NCBI GenBank assembly: GCA_029448655.1
Contig: JACCLO010000018.1
Location: 186,001-250,000, forward strand
Length of the DNA stretch: 64,000 nucleotides
Reading direction: 5' to 3'
Source: Wolfiporia cocos
Lineage: Eukaryota > Basidiomycota > Agaricomycetes > Polyporales > Phaeolaceae
Shown here: piece by piece, positions 20,001 through 29,079 of the stretch
Position numbering within the stretch: position 1 is the first letter of the stretch
Layout: each line of letters opens with the position of its first letter
Program-made: the position numbers and the translations under genes
Notes under the pieces: generated by a model
The model's database searches: none
What the model was told of the DNA's origin: nothing
What the model saw: the letters and a program-made list of their open reading frames with translations, nothing else

Positions 20001-22095
20001 CACGCCCCGTTTCATCTGTCTGTTTTAGCACTGCCCCTGTGGCAAACTGAGATGCGTCTGTTTCGAGGATGAACGGTTTCTCTTTGTCTGGCGTTCCTAG
20101 TGCGGGCGCCGCTGTGAATGCCTGCTTCATGAAGTCGAACGCCTTTTGTTCTTTATCCGTCCACTGGAATCCTGTCCCTGTGACCGTTTTCGTGAGATCT
20201 ACCAGGGGTCGGGCGTGCGTTGAGTAGTGATCGATAAATTTCCGGTAGAAGTTCGCAAATCCTAGGAAGGATCTGACTTCCTTGAGATTTCGGGGGGTCG
20301 GCCACTCTTTAATTCCGTTGAGTTTTGCTGGGTCCATTTGGATATTTCCTGGGGTGATGACCAGCCCCAGAAATTCGACTCTGTCGACGCCGAAGGCACA
20401 TTTCTCGGGTTTCACAAAGAGATGGTTGTCCACCAATCTCTGAAGGATCCGCCGTTCCCGTTCCTTGTGTATTTTCTCGTCTTCTGAGAAAATGAGGATG
20501 TCGTCCATATAAACAAGCACCCATCCTTCGAGGATTTCTTCTTTCAGGATTTCGTTCATCATTGCCTGAAAGGTCCCGGGTGCATTGCACAATCCAAAAA
20601 ACATAACTGTGGGCTCGTACAACCCTCGGTTTGTTTTGAAGGCCGCTTTCCATTCGTCTCCCTTTTTGATTCGCACGTTGTTGTATCCCGCTCTAAGGTC
20701 CATTTTTGTGAAAATCTTTGCTCCTTTTAGCTTTTCCAGGAGCTCTGAGATCAGTGGCAAGGGATAGACGTTTTTTATCGTCCCTTCGTTCAGATATCGA
20801 TAATCTTGACAGGGTCGTAGGCCGCTGTCTTTCTTTGGGACGAAAAAGAATGGTGACGCCATCGGGGATTTTGAGGGGACTATGAATCCCTTGGCCAAGT
20901 TTTCTTTTAGGAATTCGTCCAGTGCCTGTTGCTCTTTAGGCGAGAGTGCATAGACTTTGCAGTCTTTCGGCACGAAATCGGGTTTTAATTCGATTGCGTG
21001 GTCCCATGGTCTTGATGGGGGGAACGCTGCTGCGGACTCTTTACTGAACACCTTGGCGAAGTCCAGTAGGTGCTTCGGGACCATCTCCTCAATCGTTCGT
21101 TCTGGTTCGGGGGTTTTTTGTGCGAATTCCTGGGATTTTGTTAGCGCTTTCCTGACAGCGTTGATGATTTGTATCTTTGTTCGGAACTTCTTTCGCGTCT
21201 CCCCTTTTTTTCCTATGATCTTCGGGTTATCTTTTGCGAAGCGTCGGATCGCTTCGTATTCTTCGGGAGTATAGAGCCGCTGCGCTGTTTCTTCTGGCTG
21301 GTCCGTGGATCCGAACCCTTTCTCTCCTCGTTCTGTTTCATCTAGGTCTTCGACCTCTAAGATGTCGGGGGTGAGGTGTCGTTCGAAAATTATCTGGGCT
21401 ATTCGCATGCCTGGGATAATTCTATGCGCTTTGTCTGAGTAGTTGAAGACGATGGCTCCGACGTCTCCTCGGTAGTCCGAGTCTATGATTCCGGCTTGTA
21501 CTACCAATCCGTGTCTGAGGGTGTTGCCTGATCGTCCGGCCAGTCTTCCATACGATCCTTTCGGGATCTTCATTTTTATTCCTGTGGAGACGAGTTTCCA
21601 TCCTCCGGCGGGAATCTCGGTTTCTTCTGCGGCGTAAAGATCATACCCCGCAGCTTCTTGGGTCCCCCTTGTTGGAATTTTCCCTTCTGGGGCAACTACC
21701 ATCTCCACCGTATCCATCCGGATCGTGGCTTCCTGTTTCTTTTCTTCTGCCCCTAGTATTGATCGTACATCGACTGTTTGGTCCTTCCAGTCGATTGTGG
21801 GGTTTTCGTCTTTTAGCCATCCATACCCTAGAATCATATTCTCTGTTCCGATTGATCCTACTAGGAATCGGACTTTTCGCGTTTTCTGGGTCTTCGGATA
21901 TCGTAGTAGTATGGTGGCTTCTCGGTCTATTCGCCCATCTTTATTTTCTGTTCCGTCAACATTTTTGACGATGATCGGGTTCTTCAAGGGTTGCGTGGGC
22001 ACCTTGTATTTTTCTACCACTCTGCTGTGGATCAGGTTCGACATCGCTCCTGAGTCGATTAGTGCATTGCACTTCACGGGTTTTGCCAGCGTCAT
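17041..22095 (-). CDS. pol: Pol polyprotein with internal dUTPase and C-terminal chromodomain
   Basis: 1684 aa from the first ATG; the frame is open upstream to the gag end, so translation probably enters by a -1 shift. Domains run as follows: retropepsin with IDSG at 13-16, dUTPase at about 148-264 with all five motifs (AAGYDLYAAEE, AGRSGNTLRHG, GIIDSDYRGDVG, GMRIAQIIFE, EKGFGST), and RT at about 400-590 with YMDD at 529-532. RNase H follows from about 676 (ETDAS). Integrase has an H2C2 finger (H892, H899, C929, C932) and D964, D1025, E1061 with 35 residues between the last two, and the chromodomain is at about 1250-1300 (YFVKWKGYATADNSWE). A 384-residue tail follows, rich in R, S, T and P. 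It should copy and integrate the element; chromodomains steer integration to marked chromatin. This copy keeps the more typical ARPL (A628) and EEWRH (R734) residues. Confidence 0.93.
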   Translation of the reverse strand: MTLAKPVKCNALIDSGAMSNLIHSRVVEKYKVPTQPLKNPIIVKNVDGTENKDGRIDREATILLRYPKTQKTRKVRFLVGSIGTENMILGYGWLKDENPTIDWKDQTVDVRSILGAEEKKQEATIRMDTVEMVVAPEGKIPTRGTQEAAGYDLYAAEETEIPAGGWKLVSTGIKMKIPKGSYGRLAGRSGNTLRHGLVVQAGIIDSDYRGDVGAIVFNYSDKAHRIIPGMRIAQIIFERHLTPDILEVEDLDETERGEKGFGSTDQPEETAQRLYTPEEYEAIRRFAKDNPKIIGKKGETRKKFRTKIQIINAVRKALTKSQEFAQKTPEPERTIEEMVPKHLLDFAKVFSKESAAAFPPSRPWDHAIELKPDFVPKDCKVYALSPKEQQALDEFLKENLAKGFIVPSKSPMASPFFFVPKKDSGLRPCQDYRYLNEGTIKNVYPLPLISELLEKLKGAKIFTKMDLRAGYNNVRIKKGDEWKAAFKTNRGLYEPTVMFFGLCNAPGTFQAMMNEILKEEILEGWVLVYMDDILIFSEDEKIHKERERRILQRLVDNHLFVKPEKCAFGVDRVEFLGLVITPGNIQMDPAKLNGIKEWPTPRNLKEVRSFLGFANFYRKFIDHYSTHARPLVDLTKTVTGTGFQWTDKEQKAFDFMKQAFTAAPALGTPDKEKPFILETDASQFATGAVLKQTDETGRERPVGYLSQSLTSTERNYEIYDRELLGIVRALEEWRHLLEGAPHRILIRSDHQNLTYWRSAQRLNRRQARWHLFLSQFDLKLQHVPGRKLVMADTLSRLYHLDESNEDNEGITMIPDELVVHAIQIPIIDRIKSANNRDESAEQAIRALGGTDEFPAKTVADDWQQTDGILLYKGRMYVPKDEGLRRDVISKYHDSIPAGHPGIWGTTIQVTTHFWWPDMRTMIAEYVRGCAICQQMKPDRNPLKPPLQPIPTREDALPFSQCSVDFVTDLPRVGKYDSMMVIVDHGLSKAISLTPCDKTITSEGAAEIFHRKIYSQYGIPRKIISDRGPQFASKLFKELCKLQGTESAMSTAYHPQTDGQTERMNQQIEVYLRIYCMNDPFQWVQRLPDVEFAHNTKWTENRPAPLEIILGYIPRGFPDYDRVGNVPAAVDRIKKIKEARKMAFIAHELAQKRMAGRFLRELPKLEKGDKVWLDAKNLTIPYESNKLAPKREGPFTITEKMGPTTYRLQLPANWKIHPVFHAAVLKPFKETRVHGPNYLRPPPDIIKGQEEYKVEAILADRWRGKKHQYFVKWKGYATADNSWEDEGNLEHSKEMIKDYHRARVRTAPTRKNRTVIVCRRLATNSLAALRPLTAMRVVGKDDREVRHRGDTPPNTYRSDTPYSGTGPRDPLLAEPMAGRPSSTSRRISPTSTARTRISPRTSSEWRGRSERRERDSSYSPTDLLTDWPPPRRPDYDTRSTTSRIASTLLPTDPNMYHDPPAFSPPTNDAELQGRLILWRAIEYYFHCLPRLRGPAEQELETRRHVFLVWEATGDVNHLHARRALGLPQNNSEERIARRLFDDLHRCRALPARSLSEVRGSTNETPPPYPRGRNGTFTAPLTTGDIDTTNTSEISLPYGYQRGPRLNNPVGNADPLATGSSIAPTIFAELVGSINQVIDRMNAANTSYGELLRPRPSAGTATSTTSRTPRHSEEGNLENSSRPTNA
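17084..18148 (-). CDS. Overlapping ORF inside the pol tail, with two CCHC zinc knuckles
   Basis: This frame is open from 18316 and lies in a different frame from pol. An ATG at 18148 (MSTTRHQL..) begins a protein of about 354 aa. It has a helical segment (WTALFDIAQDLTHVY, then EGQIRAQREGLELLTDRLID), a disordered R/P/S-rich middle, and near its end two nucleic-acid-binding knuckles: CRQCGSASHWILDC (CX2CX4HX4C) and CRTCGLNQPGHRQNEC (CX2CX6HX4C). Where this frame looks ordered, the pol frame looks disordered, and vice versa. The whole frame is kept in copy 2. A role in binding the element's RNA or cDNA is an inference. How it would be expressed (internal initiation or shifting) is unknown. Confidence 0.55.
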   Translation of the reverse strand: MSTTRHQLPRRAPTPHSDAGRREGRPRGTPQRRYSPQHLQIRHALLWYRAEGPFAGRADGWTALFDIAQDLTHVYSSYQNITEDLVRMEGQIRAQREGLELLTDRLIDRLAATTTARLRHALNDFEDREHATPNRPEYVPRPARFFTTDERRRVARPFNFMEGDRVLFPLPTETQRARRTGVRDPTPRIPGMGSNGRREPPARPTSPRATPEQQRRANSTPPIRRSPSVQSITREEFERGAREHERDTASLPTWAQRNLHRAAHHWRYRHNEYLRDIPSLRVPARPSPEQPCRQCGSASHWILDCPDYICRTCGLNQPGHRQNECRQHFVWRTPTTPSLSGNGDIYNEQDAEAL

Positions 22096-22184
22096 GATTA
22101 CCGGGATGAAGAGGGATCGATTCTTCTCGAATGAGGTAATTACATGCGCTGCTTTCTCGGAGGGTAAGACCGTGGGCTTCCCTC

Positions 22185-24041
22185 CTAGGCAAAATCCTGT
22201 TCTTCTACAAGCCGTGCTAGGAGCTCGGGGTTCTTGGCTTTCAGGGCCCTAATCGCTGTGACCGCTCTGTTCGCGGTGACGTATTCAGTCTCTTCCTCAG
22301 AGACTTCTTCGATGCGAGCTTCCTGCTCGGCCTCTTCTTCTTCGGTCTTTCGAGTAGTCCGCCTAGGGCGGGCTGGCTTCCTTGGCCTCTTCGGGCAGTC
22401 TCGCGACATATGCCCTGGCTGATGACAGGTGAAGCACTTCCCCTTCTTGATGTGATCGTCCCTTTCCTGGGTGGTCATTCGATCTACATCCATCGCATTC
22501 GGATCTTTCGGTGTGGTTGTCTGTGGGGCACTAGTGCGTCCGTTATTCTGGTTCGAGGCTTGCCAAGCCTTTTTCTTGACAAACGGTTTATCCCGTTTCA
22601 AGAATATCTTGTACGTATTTTCATAGTACGAGGCAGCGGACTGCCATTCGTCAATGGTCGCCGGCAGCGGCCGTACACCGATGATGTATCGGGTCGTGTG
22701 TTCGGGTAACCCTTTCTCGAAGAGGGTTATGAGCAACGCGTTTCCGTCCGCGCTGTATCGATCGTACTGGGCCTTTCCGGCCAAGTTGTTGAATTCGGTG
22801 ATATAATCATCGATGTCCTTTCTGTCCTGGGCTACTTCCAGGATTTTCTTCCGCGCCTTCTGTACCTCTTCGATGGCTCCGAAGGCCTTCTGAAAGTCTG
22901 CATCGAATTGTGCGAGACTAGGCGGGAAGAATCGTTTCGTCAGGGGGTTTGTATAAACCCGATGATAGTTCTGTTTCCATTGGCCCGTCTTCCCCTTGTT
23001 CGAAATATAAGAGAGGATAAAGATCACTCTTTGAACGTCATTTTGGAACGACGTTTCGTACATCGTAAACCAGGAATTGCACTGGTTTATGAAGTTCTGC
23101 ATGTCGGATCGTTCCCCGTCGAATACGTCTGGGGGGTTGATCTTTATCATCGGGGGTCGATAGTACGGGTTCGGCGCCGGAGGTTGAGGCTGCGGCGCAT
23201 TCGGTGGTGGAGGGCCTCCCGGGGGTCCTCCTCCTCCCGGGTATCCTCCACCCGGGTTTCCTGGATTTCCTCCGGGGTTCCCTGGGTTTCCTCCTCCAGG
23301 GTTTCCTCCTCCGAGGTTCGCGGGGGTTCCTCCTCCGAATCCTCCAGGAGGGGGGGCATTTCCTCCCCCGAGTTCGAAGTTTCCTCCCAATCCTCCTCCG
23401 CTTGTACCTGCGGAGGTTCGTCCAAATAGGCCTGAAGGCCAGGTTCCTGGGTTTGTCGTTCCCATTCCTCCGCTTGGGCTAGTCCAAGACGGATTTCCTC
23501 CGCTACCCATTCCGGGTGCGTTCTGTGGGGGGTTTCCAAAGAGGTCTGTTCCTCCAGCCATAGACCCAATCCCACTCTGCGCAAAAGCAGATATAAATCC
23601 TGGAGGGTCCTGTCCTCCGGTCTGGCTGTTATCTGTTCCTGTAAGGTTTCCAGGATTTCTCCCATCATCTCCGATGCGCTCAATTCCTGCCATTCCTGTG
23701 GCGCCCGAAGGCTGATTCGTATTTCCATCGGCATCGGAGGTTCTGTTGATGGTTTCGTTTTCGGTCAACGTCGCGGTTGACATCGGAGGGATTTCTCCGA
23801 ATCGTTCGAACGCTTCACACGTTATTTCCCAAGCAGTCGTTCCTGCGGAGGGGTATACTTGTACCCACTTCGATGCCCTATCTTCTCTGGGGATGACAAC
23901 AATTCCTCCGCGGTTACGGAAGGCTCCAATGGTGTCAGTCCACTCGTATCGGTTGAGTCTGTAGACTCCCTGAATGTCCTCGGGCAAGAGTTCAATCAGT
24001 CGTGCTGGGAATTCTGGTCCAAATATCATATGCCCTTGCAC
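22185..24041 (-). CDS. gag: Gag polyprotein
   Basis: 618 aa, starting about 35 bases after the 5' LTR. A basic-aromatic N-terminal part is followed by a long Gly/Pro/Asn-rich stretch (about 100-290). A retrotransposon gag domain follows at about 310-480 (MQNFINQCNSWFTMYETSF, ..ITEFNNLAGKAQYDRYS). A CCHC knuckle lies at 536-549 (CFTCHQPGHMSRDC), then a basic patch and an acidic C-terminus. It should form the particle and bind element RNA. The stop lies one codon after a run of four T on the coding strand (22191-22194), where a -1 slip would enter the pol frame. The protein is identical in copy 2. Confidence 0.93.
   Translation of the reverse strand: MQGHMIFGPEFPARLIELLPEDIQGVYRLNRYEWTDTIGAFRNRGGIVVIPREDRASKWVQVYPSAGTTAWEITCEAFERFGEIPPMSTATLTENETINRTSDADGNTNQPSGATGMAGIERIGDDGRNPGNLTGTDNSQTGGQDPPGFISAFAQSGIGSMAGGTDLFGNPPQNAPGMGSGGNPSWTSPSGGMGTTNPGTWPSGLFGRTSAGTSGGGLGGNFELGGGNAPPPGGFGGGTPANLGGGNPGGGNPGNPGGNPGNPGGGYPGGGGPPGGPPPPNAPQPQPPAPNPYYRPPMIKINPPDVFDGERSDMQNFINQCNSWFTMYETSFQNDVQRVIFILSYISNKGKTGQWKQNYHRVYTNPLTKRFFPPSLAQFDADFQKAFGAIEEVQKARKKILEVAQDRKDIDDYITEFNNLAGKAQYDRYSADGNALLITLFEKGLPEHTTRYIIGVRPLPATIDEWQSAASYYENTYKIFLKRDKPFVKKKAWQASNQNNGRTSAPQTTTPKDPNAMDVDRMTTQERDDHIKKGKCFTCHQPGHMSRDCPKRPRKPARPRRTTRKTEEEEAEQEARIEEVSEEETEYVTANRAVTAIRALKAKNPELLARLVEEQDFA
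23147..23734 (-). CDS. Overlapping +1-frame ORF within the low-complexity part of gag
   Basis: 195 aa in the +1 frame relative to gag. The first 110 residues look ordered and helical (ASEMMGEILETLQEQITARP, RTLQDLYLLLRRVGLGLWLE, EWVAEEIRLGLAQAEEWE). The rest is Glu-rich, which follows automatically from the GGA codons used for Gly in gag. It lies exactly opposite the disordered section of gag and is identical in both copies. It may be a second overprinted gene or a chance by-product of codon bias; I favour neither strongly. Confidence 0.35.
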   Translation of the reverse strand: MPMEIRISLRAPQEWQELSASEMMGEILETLQEQITARPEDRTLQDLYLLLRRVGLGLWLEEQTSLETPHRTHPEWVAEEIRLGLAQAEEWERQTQEPGLQAYLDEPPQVQAEEDWEETSNSGEEMPPLLEDSEEEPPRTSEEETLEEETQGTPEEIQETRVEDTREEEDPREALHHRMRRSLNLRRRTRTIDPR

Positions 24042-24063
24042 CGTGGTAGGTGAGGGAGTGATA

Positions 24064-24074
24064 AGCTTGACCTT
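24064..24074 (-). other. Self-priming site of copy 1
   Basis: On the minus strand AAGGTCAAGCT begins one base after the 5' LTR. It is an exact 11-nt reverse complement of AGCTTGACCTT inside the same LTR (24395-24405), about 35 bases after the TATATAAA box. This is the Tf1/sushi self-priming layout, and no tRNA 3'-end match was evident. Confidence 0.7.
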
Positions 24075-24075
24075 C

Positions 24076-24778
24076 TGTTACGGGTCGAATACCCGTTCGT
24101 ATATTCGAGTCGCGAATATAAATCGTTCTTCTGCACGTAGGCACGCAGCCGTGTGCAAGGCAAATACTCGTTAGATGCCTTCGGGTCCTAAGTGAAGTCC
24201 TTAGGAGATCGGTTAATATCCAATACGCGTTAGAGGATATAATCTGTTCAAGTGCGAGTCAAATATAAGACTCGCCTAAGTCCGAGAAGTCAGTGTGCAC
24301 TTCGAGGACTTAGTCGTTCGATTGCTTGAGTGAAAAATACTGAGCGTAGTTTCCTACGTTTGAGAACGAGTATAAGACTTCTTGTTTGTACAACAAGGTC
24401 AAGCTGAAGAGCCTTGACAGTAAGTACATGAGTTTATATACTACGTTAGGTTTCCGAGGTCATGTCTGTCCCAGATGTCACCGGTACTATCTACGCTATA
24501 GTCCCAAACGTCTGATAAGTATGGAGTGATATATCTGAGACGATAGATAGGAATGATGGCGGTTGAACGCCGTCTGTCAGCTAATAAACGATGGACATGA
24601 AACGGTGACAGGGTTGGATCTGCCAAAGATGGACCGAGCCCTATCGACTAGTACAACCGGGGATGCACTCAGTAGAGTCACGAGTAGCCAGGGCAGTTGG
24701 TTGTGCAACAAGTCCCTGTATCGTATTCACCCAGTGGTGAGTTATGCCAGCGTTCGAAAATTCAAAATAACCGTAACA
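24076..24778 (-). repeat. 5' LTR of copy 1, long form (703 bp)
   Basis: It ends in TGTTACGG/CCGTAACA. It carries the extra 57-bp block (about 24245-24302), which contains the hairpin GCGAGTC-(8)-GACTCGC. Diagnostic bases (GTGTGCAAGG, CCTTGACAG, GTTAGGTTT) match the 3' LTR of copy 2. Confidence 0.95.
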
Positions 24779-24829
24779 GCTCTCCCCTTGCATCTCGTCC
24801 CTCAGTGTGATCACACTAGCACTACATTG

Positions 24830-24995
24830 CCTGCACGCTTTCTTTGTCAATGCATTTCTTTGCCCTGATGTACTTGCCCTGCTCGCTTTCTTTGTCAATG
24901 CATTCATTCACCTGGTGGTAGTTTACCTGCTCGCTTTCTTTGTCAATGCATTTCTTCGCCTAGTGTGCATGCTCTGTCCGCTTTCTTTGTCAGTC
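24830..24995 (+). repeat. Four imperfect tandem copies built on CGCTTTCTTTGTCAATGCAT
   Basis: The core recurs at about 24836, 24886, 24933 and 24980 with 45-50 base spacing. The spacers differ, and no coding role is apparent. Confidence 0.6.
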
Positions 24996-25149
24996 CATAT
25001 CCTGCATATTGTATAATAGCAGTAAAGCTCACTAACTTAGCCTTGGTTCGCTCCACGCCAGAGTTCATGCAATTGCAGTTCACATGGGACATTTCGCTCT
25101 AGGCTAGGTTAGACAATGCTGGTTCTGCTTATTGTTTAAGACAGTTCAC

Positions 25150-25745
25150 TACCCACTCATTGCACGCACAGACTGATATCTATACCTCGTCAGCAGAATC
25201 CAACTTATCTGCAACGACACCCACTTCAATAAGTCGTGGTCCATTGTCAGTCAAGGTATGTTCGCTCTACCCGCTCGTTGCACGCATGGACCGATATCTA
25301 TACCTCGTCAGCAGAATCTGGGGAACAGGACAGGAAGCATGGGTGTCTGGGCTACAGCGGGCGTGGTTGTTGTCCATCGTCGGCCGGAGTATGTACGCTC
25401 TACTGACTGGTTGCACGCACGGGCCGATATCTATACTTCGTTAGCAGAATCCAAGTCATCTGTGACGACACCTACTCCAATAAATCTTGTGGCGCAGGCT
25501 GACATATGTATGGTCCATTGTCAGCCAGCACATATTCTTACTCGCTGCACATACAGACCGATATCTACCCCTCACCTGCTGATGAGACTCCTCGCTGATC
25601 ATCTATGATGACACCTACTCCAATAAATCGTGGTCCATCGTCGGTCAGGGTATGTTCGCTCTACCCACTTGTTGCACGCACGGACCGATATCTATACCTC
25701 GTCAGCAGAATCCAAGTCATCTGCGACAATACCTACTCAAACAAG
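25150..25745 (+). repeat. Minisatellite: five copies of a roughly 118-134 bp unit
   Basis: The marker TGCACGCA..CCGATATCTATACC recurs with GATATC at 25175, 25293, 25426, 25560 and 25687. The unit continues CAGCAGAATCC..ACACCTACTCCAATAA..GGTCCATCGTCAG. The last unit is cut by the solo LTR at 25746 and resumes at 26850-26880 (GTAGTCCATCGTCAG). Confidence 0.8.
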
Positions 25746-26849
25746 TGTCACAGATTTATCTGGGCATTTACGGCATTTTTCTCTGCTTTCTACGCATTTA
25801 TCGGGCCTTTATCTAGTATAAGGGGGGTTATACGACACTTGCCACACATCGGATAAGTATCTTACGATACTACGTCCACGATACAGCTTATGTAAGCCTT
25901 ACACGCTACTAAGCTAGTGTGACTCAGCATTACATGCTAGTCAGCACATATGACTGGTCCCTTGCCAACGGACCATAAGTCTTAGTACACGGTGTACATC
26001 GAAGCCACGGCTTTCGCCGGACTTCTACCATCAGTCTTCTGATGGCATACACGCGTATATCAGGTTCTATCGAACCATGGCAACATGGATCACCTTCTCA
26101 GGAGATCCGATCATGGTCGGCCTCATGCCTTCCATTCTAGAAGCGTAGCCTTACGACTAGCTTCATCACATCCGGCCTTCGTGGCTAGGGTTAACCTGTT
26201 GGCAACCGCATGGTCAGCCTCGTGGGACTCGGCATTATGCCAGTTCCGTATTCATTCCGGCCTTCGCGGCCAACTCCGATATCAACGGGTCTTCGGATAC
26301 GCCAAGACTCAATACATTCGTTAATACAATTGTGGGCTTAGCCCATCGGAGATACAATAGCCCCAGGCTTGGGCATCATACGACGCCACCGCCTCGTGCC
26401 TTCGGGCCAATGGCAGTAAGACCTCGTACCTCGCATACAGGCACATGCGAGCACTGTCCAATAGCGATAGTCGCTCTAGGTGTCGGCCTACCGGCTACAC
26501 CAGTTACCAGACCTCACGGTCTAAGGGGCTGCCGCAAGGTAGTCTATTTCCCGCTCGCCACGTCTAGCAGCCAATAGCCATTAGGGCTCACGGTCTATGT
26601 AGATAGAGTTAGGGTCTCGGCATCGTTGGCATCAAACCACCTTGCCTTGTTCGGGTATAGCTTAGCAGTAGTACGCCACAGGGCTACCACGTGTATATAA
26701 GCCTAGGGACTTACGTCCTATACCTTTAGTTCTATTATTCATGGCGTACACCGAGAATAACCCTTACCATCACTGCGCTTGACTTGTTACCTCATCTTAG
26801 TTTCCCCACCGTTAGGGCTAGGGTGAGTCCCACAGCAAGTCTGTGTCAA
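25746..26849 (+). repeat. Long-form solo LTR (1104 bp), TSD ACAAG
   Basis: It runs from TGTCACAGATTTATC to GTCTGTGTCA with perfect ACAAG duplications (25741-25745, 26850-26854). TATA GTGTATATAAG lies near 26690. The hairpin TAGGGAC..GTCCTA with a TTAC loop follows at once. GTGAGTCCCACAG lies just before the 3' end. Confidence 0.9.
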
Positions 26850-27215
26850 CAAGTTGTAGTCCATCGTCAGCATTCACGCCCCTTGAGATCATCCAGGTAG
26901 ATACCATTCCTACTGATGCTGTTAGTTCTCAGAACCCATCCGCTCACCCATCGACGATGTCTGTCCTCGTCCTATCTCACTGCCCTTGCCGCTGCCCACC
27001 TTGACAGGTTATCTTTATTCTGTGTCCTGTGAAGATTTGTTCGCTTCTTAAATGATCTATATACAGCCTGTACAAAACCATCTGCTCTTGACCTGTCATT
27101 TTCTGACCTTCATGATGACGTGACGTTTTGCGGTGTTTCACATTGTAATCACGAGTTTACCTCCTTCTTGCTTTTCTCGGACAACCCTCTGAATCCTCAT
27201 CACTATCAAAACCAA
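26850..27215. other. Minisatellite tail and unassigned spacer
   Basis: The first 30 bases complete the interrupted minisatellite unit. The rest contains TCTATATACAGCC near 27056 but no recognisable coding segment. Confidence 0.3.
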
Positions 27216-28995
27216 TTAGCTTGTGTCTTTGTAGCGAGCGGCAGTCACGCACCGATTTGGATCACGCAGCTTAGCAGAGGCCATCTTTTTGCGCTTCAAG
27301 CGGGGAGGGCTATTAATTGGGATAGTGCTGCTAGCAACTGCAGAGCGCTCCATGGGTGTGACCAACAACATCAAGGATGGTACCGATGCTAGCTCGGGTT
27401 CTACTTGTACAAGTGCGGTGCCTGATGAGGGCTCTGTGTGGGACTGTTGCGTGACCATGACAAGGGTGGTCGGCAACTGCGAGGGAGTGGGTGACAACAC
27501 CAGCGCAGCCTCGAGTTCTGGTGATGGCACCGGCAAGCTTGCTGACGAGCTTGCTGACTCCATTGCTCCCTCAGTTTCAAGTGGTGCGAGTACCACAGTT
27601 GGTGGGGGCACAGCATGGATCTCTGGTGTCTCCGTGCCAAGGGCAGCTGGCGATGGCACAGGCAAGCTGGTGGACAACAGCGATCTCTGGTCGACTTCTT
27701 CTTCCATAAGTGCAGTAACTCCCGAGTCCGTCAATGGCAAGGACGAAGTTTCTATGCCCGCGGCGGGTACATCTCACATGGAGGGAGTGGCTAGTATCTG
27801 CTTGTTAGCCATCAGCTAATCCCAGGACAAATCACTTACGATTGAAAATGTCCTGACCAAAGCGGAACAGGGTACCATGTATATGTCCTAGCAACAAGCC
27901 TGCTTCTTCACGCAGTGTCTGTTCAAAATCTTGGTTTGCGTGGTTTGAACCCGTATTGTGACTAGTACGTTGTTAGTAAACTTTCCACATAGTATGCAGT
28001 GGACTCACATGTATGTTGTAACATAGCCATTCTCATCCAGTCCGGTCATCATAATTGTGCCCACCCAGCCCGTTTGCTTCTCCCAATGCTCCGTGGTCAG
28101 CCGAATCGTGGTCTCCATTCCAGCCGCCCTTCTGTATGGCTATCAACAAGAATATCACAGCACACTGGAATCACCACTACTCACCTTGAGCATTCATACT
28201 CTTCACCACCTAGCTTTGCCTCCATCTCTGCAGGCGTATGCATCACTTCATGATGTCGCTTCTGTGCTAGCTCTTGCAACTCGGCCTTCTCTTCTTCAGT
28301 GAGGGTTTCGTATAGTGCACTAGCCCATTCAGTTCATGCCTTCCCCCCTGCAGGAGGGGGTGGGGAATCGGGTCATGTGTAGTTCCCCTGTTTCAACAAC
28401 TCTCTGAATACATCCCATGGCCTGCAAGCACGAGGATCATTTCCGCTACAAGCGATTTGCGCGGTGTGAGGCATCACTACGTTTAGTCGTTTCACAGATC
28501 ACGATGTAGTGTGGTTCCTGCCCCAATCATAGATTTGCTGCCGCTCAAGTCGTGGTCAGTGAGATCTACGAGTGCAAAAGTAAATTTTTAGCACCTGATC
28601 CAACGATGACAGGCGCTCCCGGCATTGCTCCTCCGTTTCAGCTTCAAACCATGGCGTTTTCTTTTGTGAGTGATTGGTCTTGCAGAGGGCAAGACGAGCC
28701 TGGTACTCATTATCCATTTCCGCTGGATACGGCTGCTCGCCAAATTTTTGGAGGAAGGCTTTGCGAACGTGAGATGCAGCCACTCGGTAGCGGTTGGTAC
28801 TTCCCAACAATGTGCATATGGCCTCGCTGGCCTATTGTTCTCATAGAAAGGCCAGCTCACTGGCATGCCAGATTGCTATGGACATGAGTGGAGGGGCGAC
28901 TTGAGCTTGCCAGATTCCTGCGAGTCACATCCACTTTGTGGTTGGGACCCCAGAGAGTGCTTGTGGAGCCACCACCTGCGGTTAGTCCTGAAAAG
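27216..28995 (-). pseudogene. Gene divergent from the KDZ transposase (multicopy-type protein, function unknown)
   Basis: Reading leftward, exon-like pieces give LLGSTNRYRVAASHVRKAFL and FGEQPYPAEMDNEYQARLAL, then TPWFEAETEEQCRERL (28556-28830). Next come ASALYETLTEEEKAELQELA (near 28300) and ETTIRLTTEHWEKQTGWVG (near 28100), then DFEQTLREEAGLLLGHIHG (27850-27940). The last piece is a Ser/Pro/Thr-rich segment ending in a basic stretch (RLKRKKMASAKLRD, 27216-27740). The parts make sense in this order on one strand, with short introns and some frame breaks. This protein-like style is familiar to me from repeated Agaricomycete proteins, but I cannot name a domain. It starts about 85-100 bases from the KDZ transposase remnant and points away from it, so it may be the element's second gene. 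Confidence 0.5.
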
Positions 28996-29079
28996 GACAG
29001 ACAAGTACTTACCCGCCTTCTCGATCACGCCCTGGCTCAAAATATGTCAAAGCAAAACACATAATATTATACATGCCCG

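Larger units (their letters stand above)
16384..24778 (-). mobile_element. Ty3/gypsy retrotransposon copy 1 (TGTTACGG family, chromodomain, dUTPase)
   Basis: This full-length 8.4-kb element holds, in order, a 703-bp 5' LTR, self-priming site, gag, pol with embedded dUTPase and chromodomain, polypurine tract and a 646-bp 3' LTR. All main frames are open. The flanking pentamers do not match each other (CTCTT on the left, GCTCT on the right). They match the flanks of copy 2 in the crossed arrangement: the short LTR of each copy is beside CTCTT/AAGAG and the long LTR of each copy is beside GCTCT/AGAGC. Copy 1 therefore looks like a recombinant of two originally separate insertions. Confidence 0.95.

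Noticed and set aside
24064..24074. tRNA-primed primer binding site
   Set aside because: The sequence after the LTR does not resemble common tRNA 3' ends, while it matches the LTR itself exactly over 11 nt.
17391..24174. Many 60-175 aa frames on the plus strand opposite copy 1 (and their mirror images opposite copy 2)
   Set aside because: They are antisense shadows of gag and pol, arising from the codon bias of the element, with no motifs of their own.
25150..25745. Regular repeats with spacers, considered as a CRISPR array
   Set aside because: Units are 118-134 bp, imperfect and without short constant repeats; the genome is eukaryotic.
28552..28887. 111-aa plus-strand ORF as the KDZ N-terminus
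   Set aside because: The minus strand here reads as ordered protein continuous with neighbouring exons, and the plus frame has no KDZ features.
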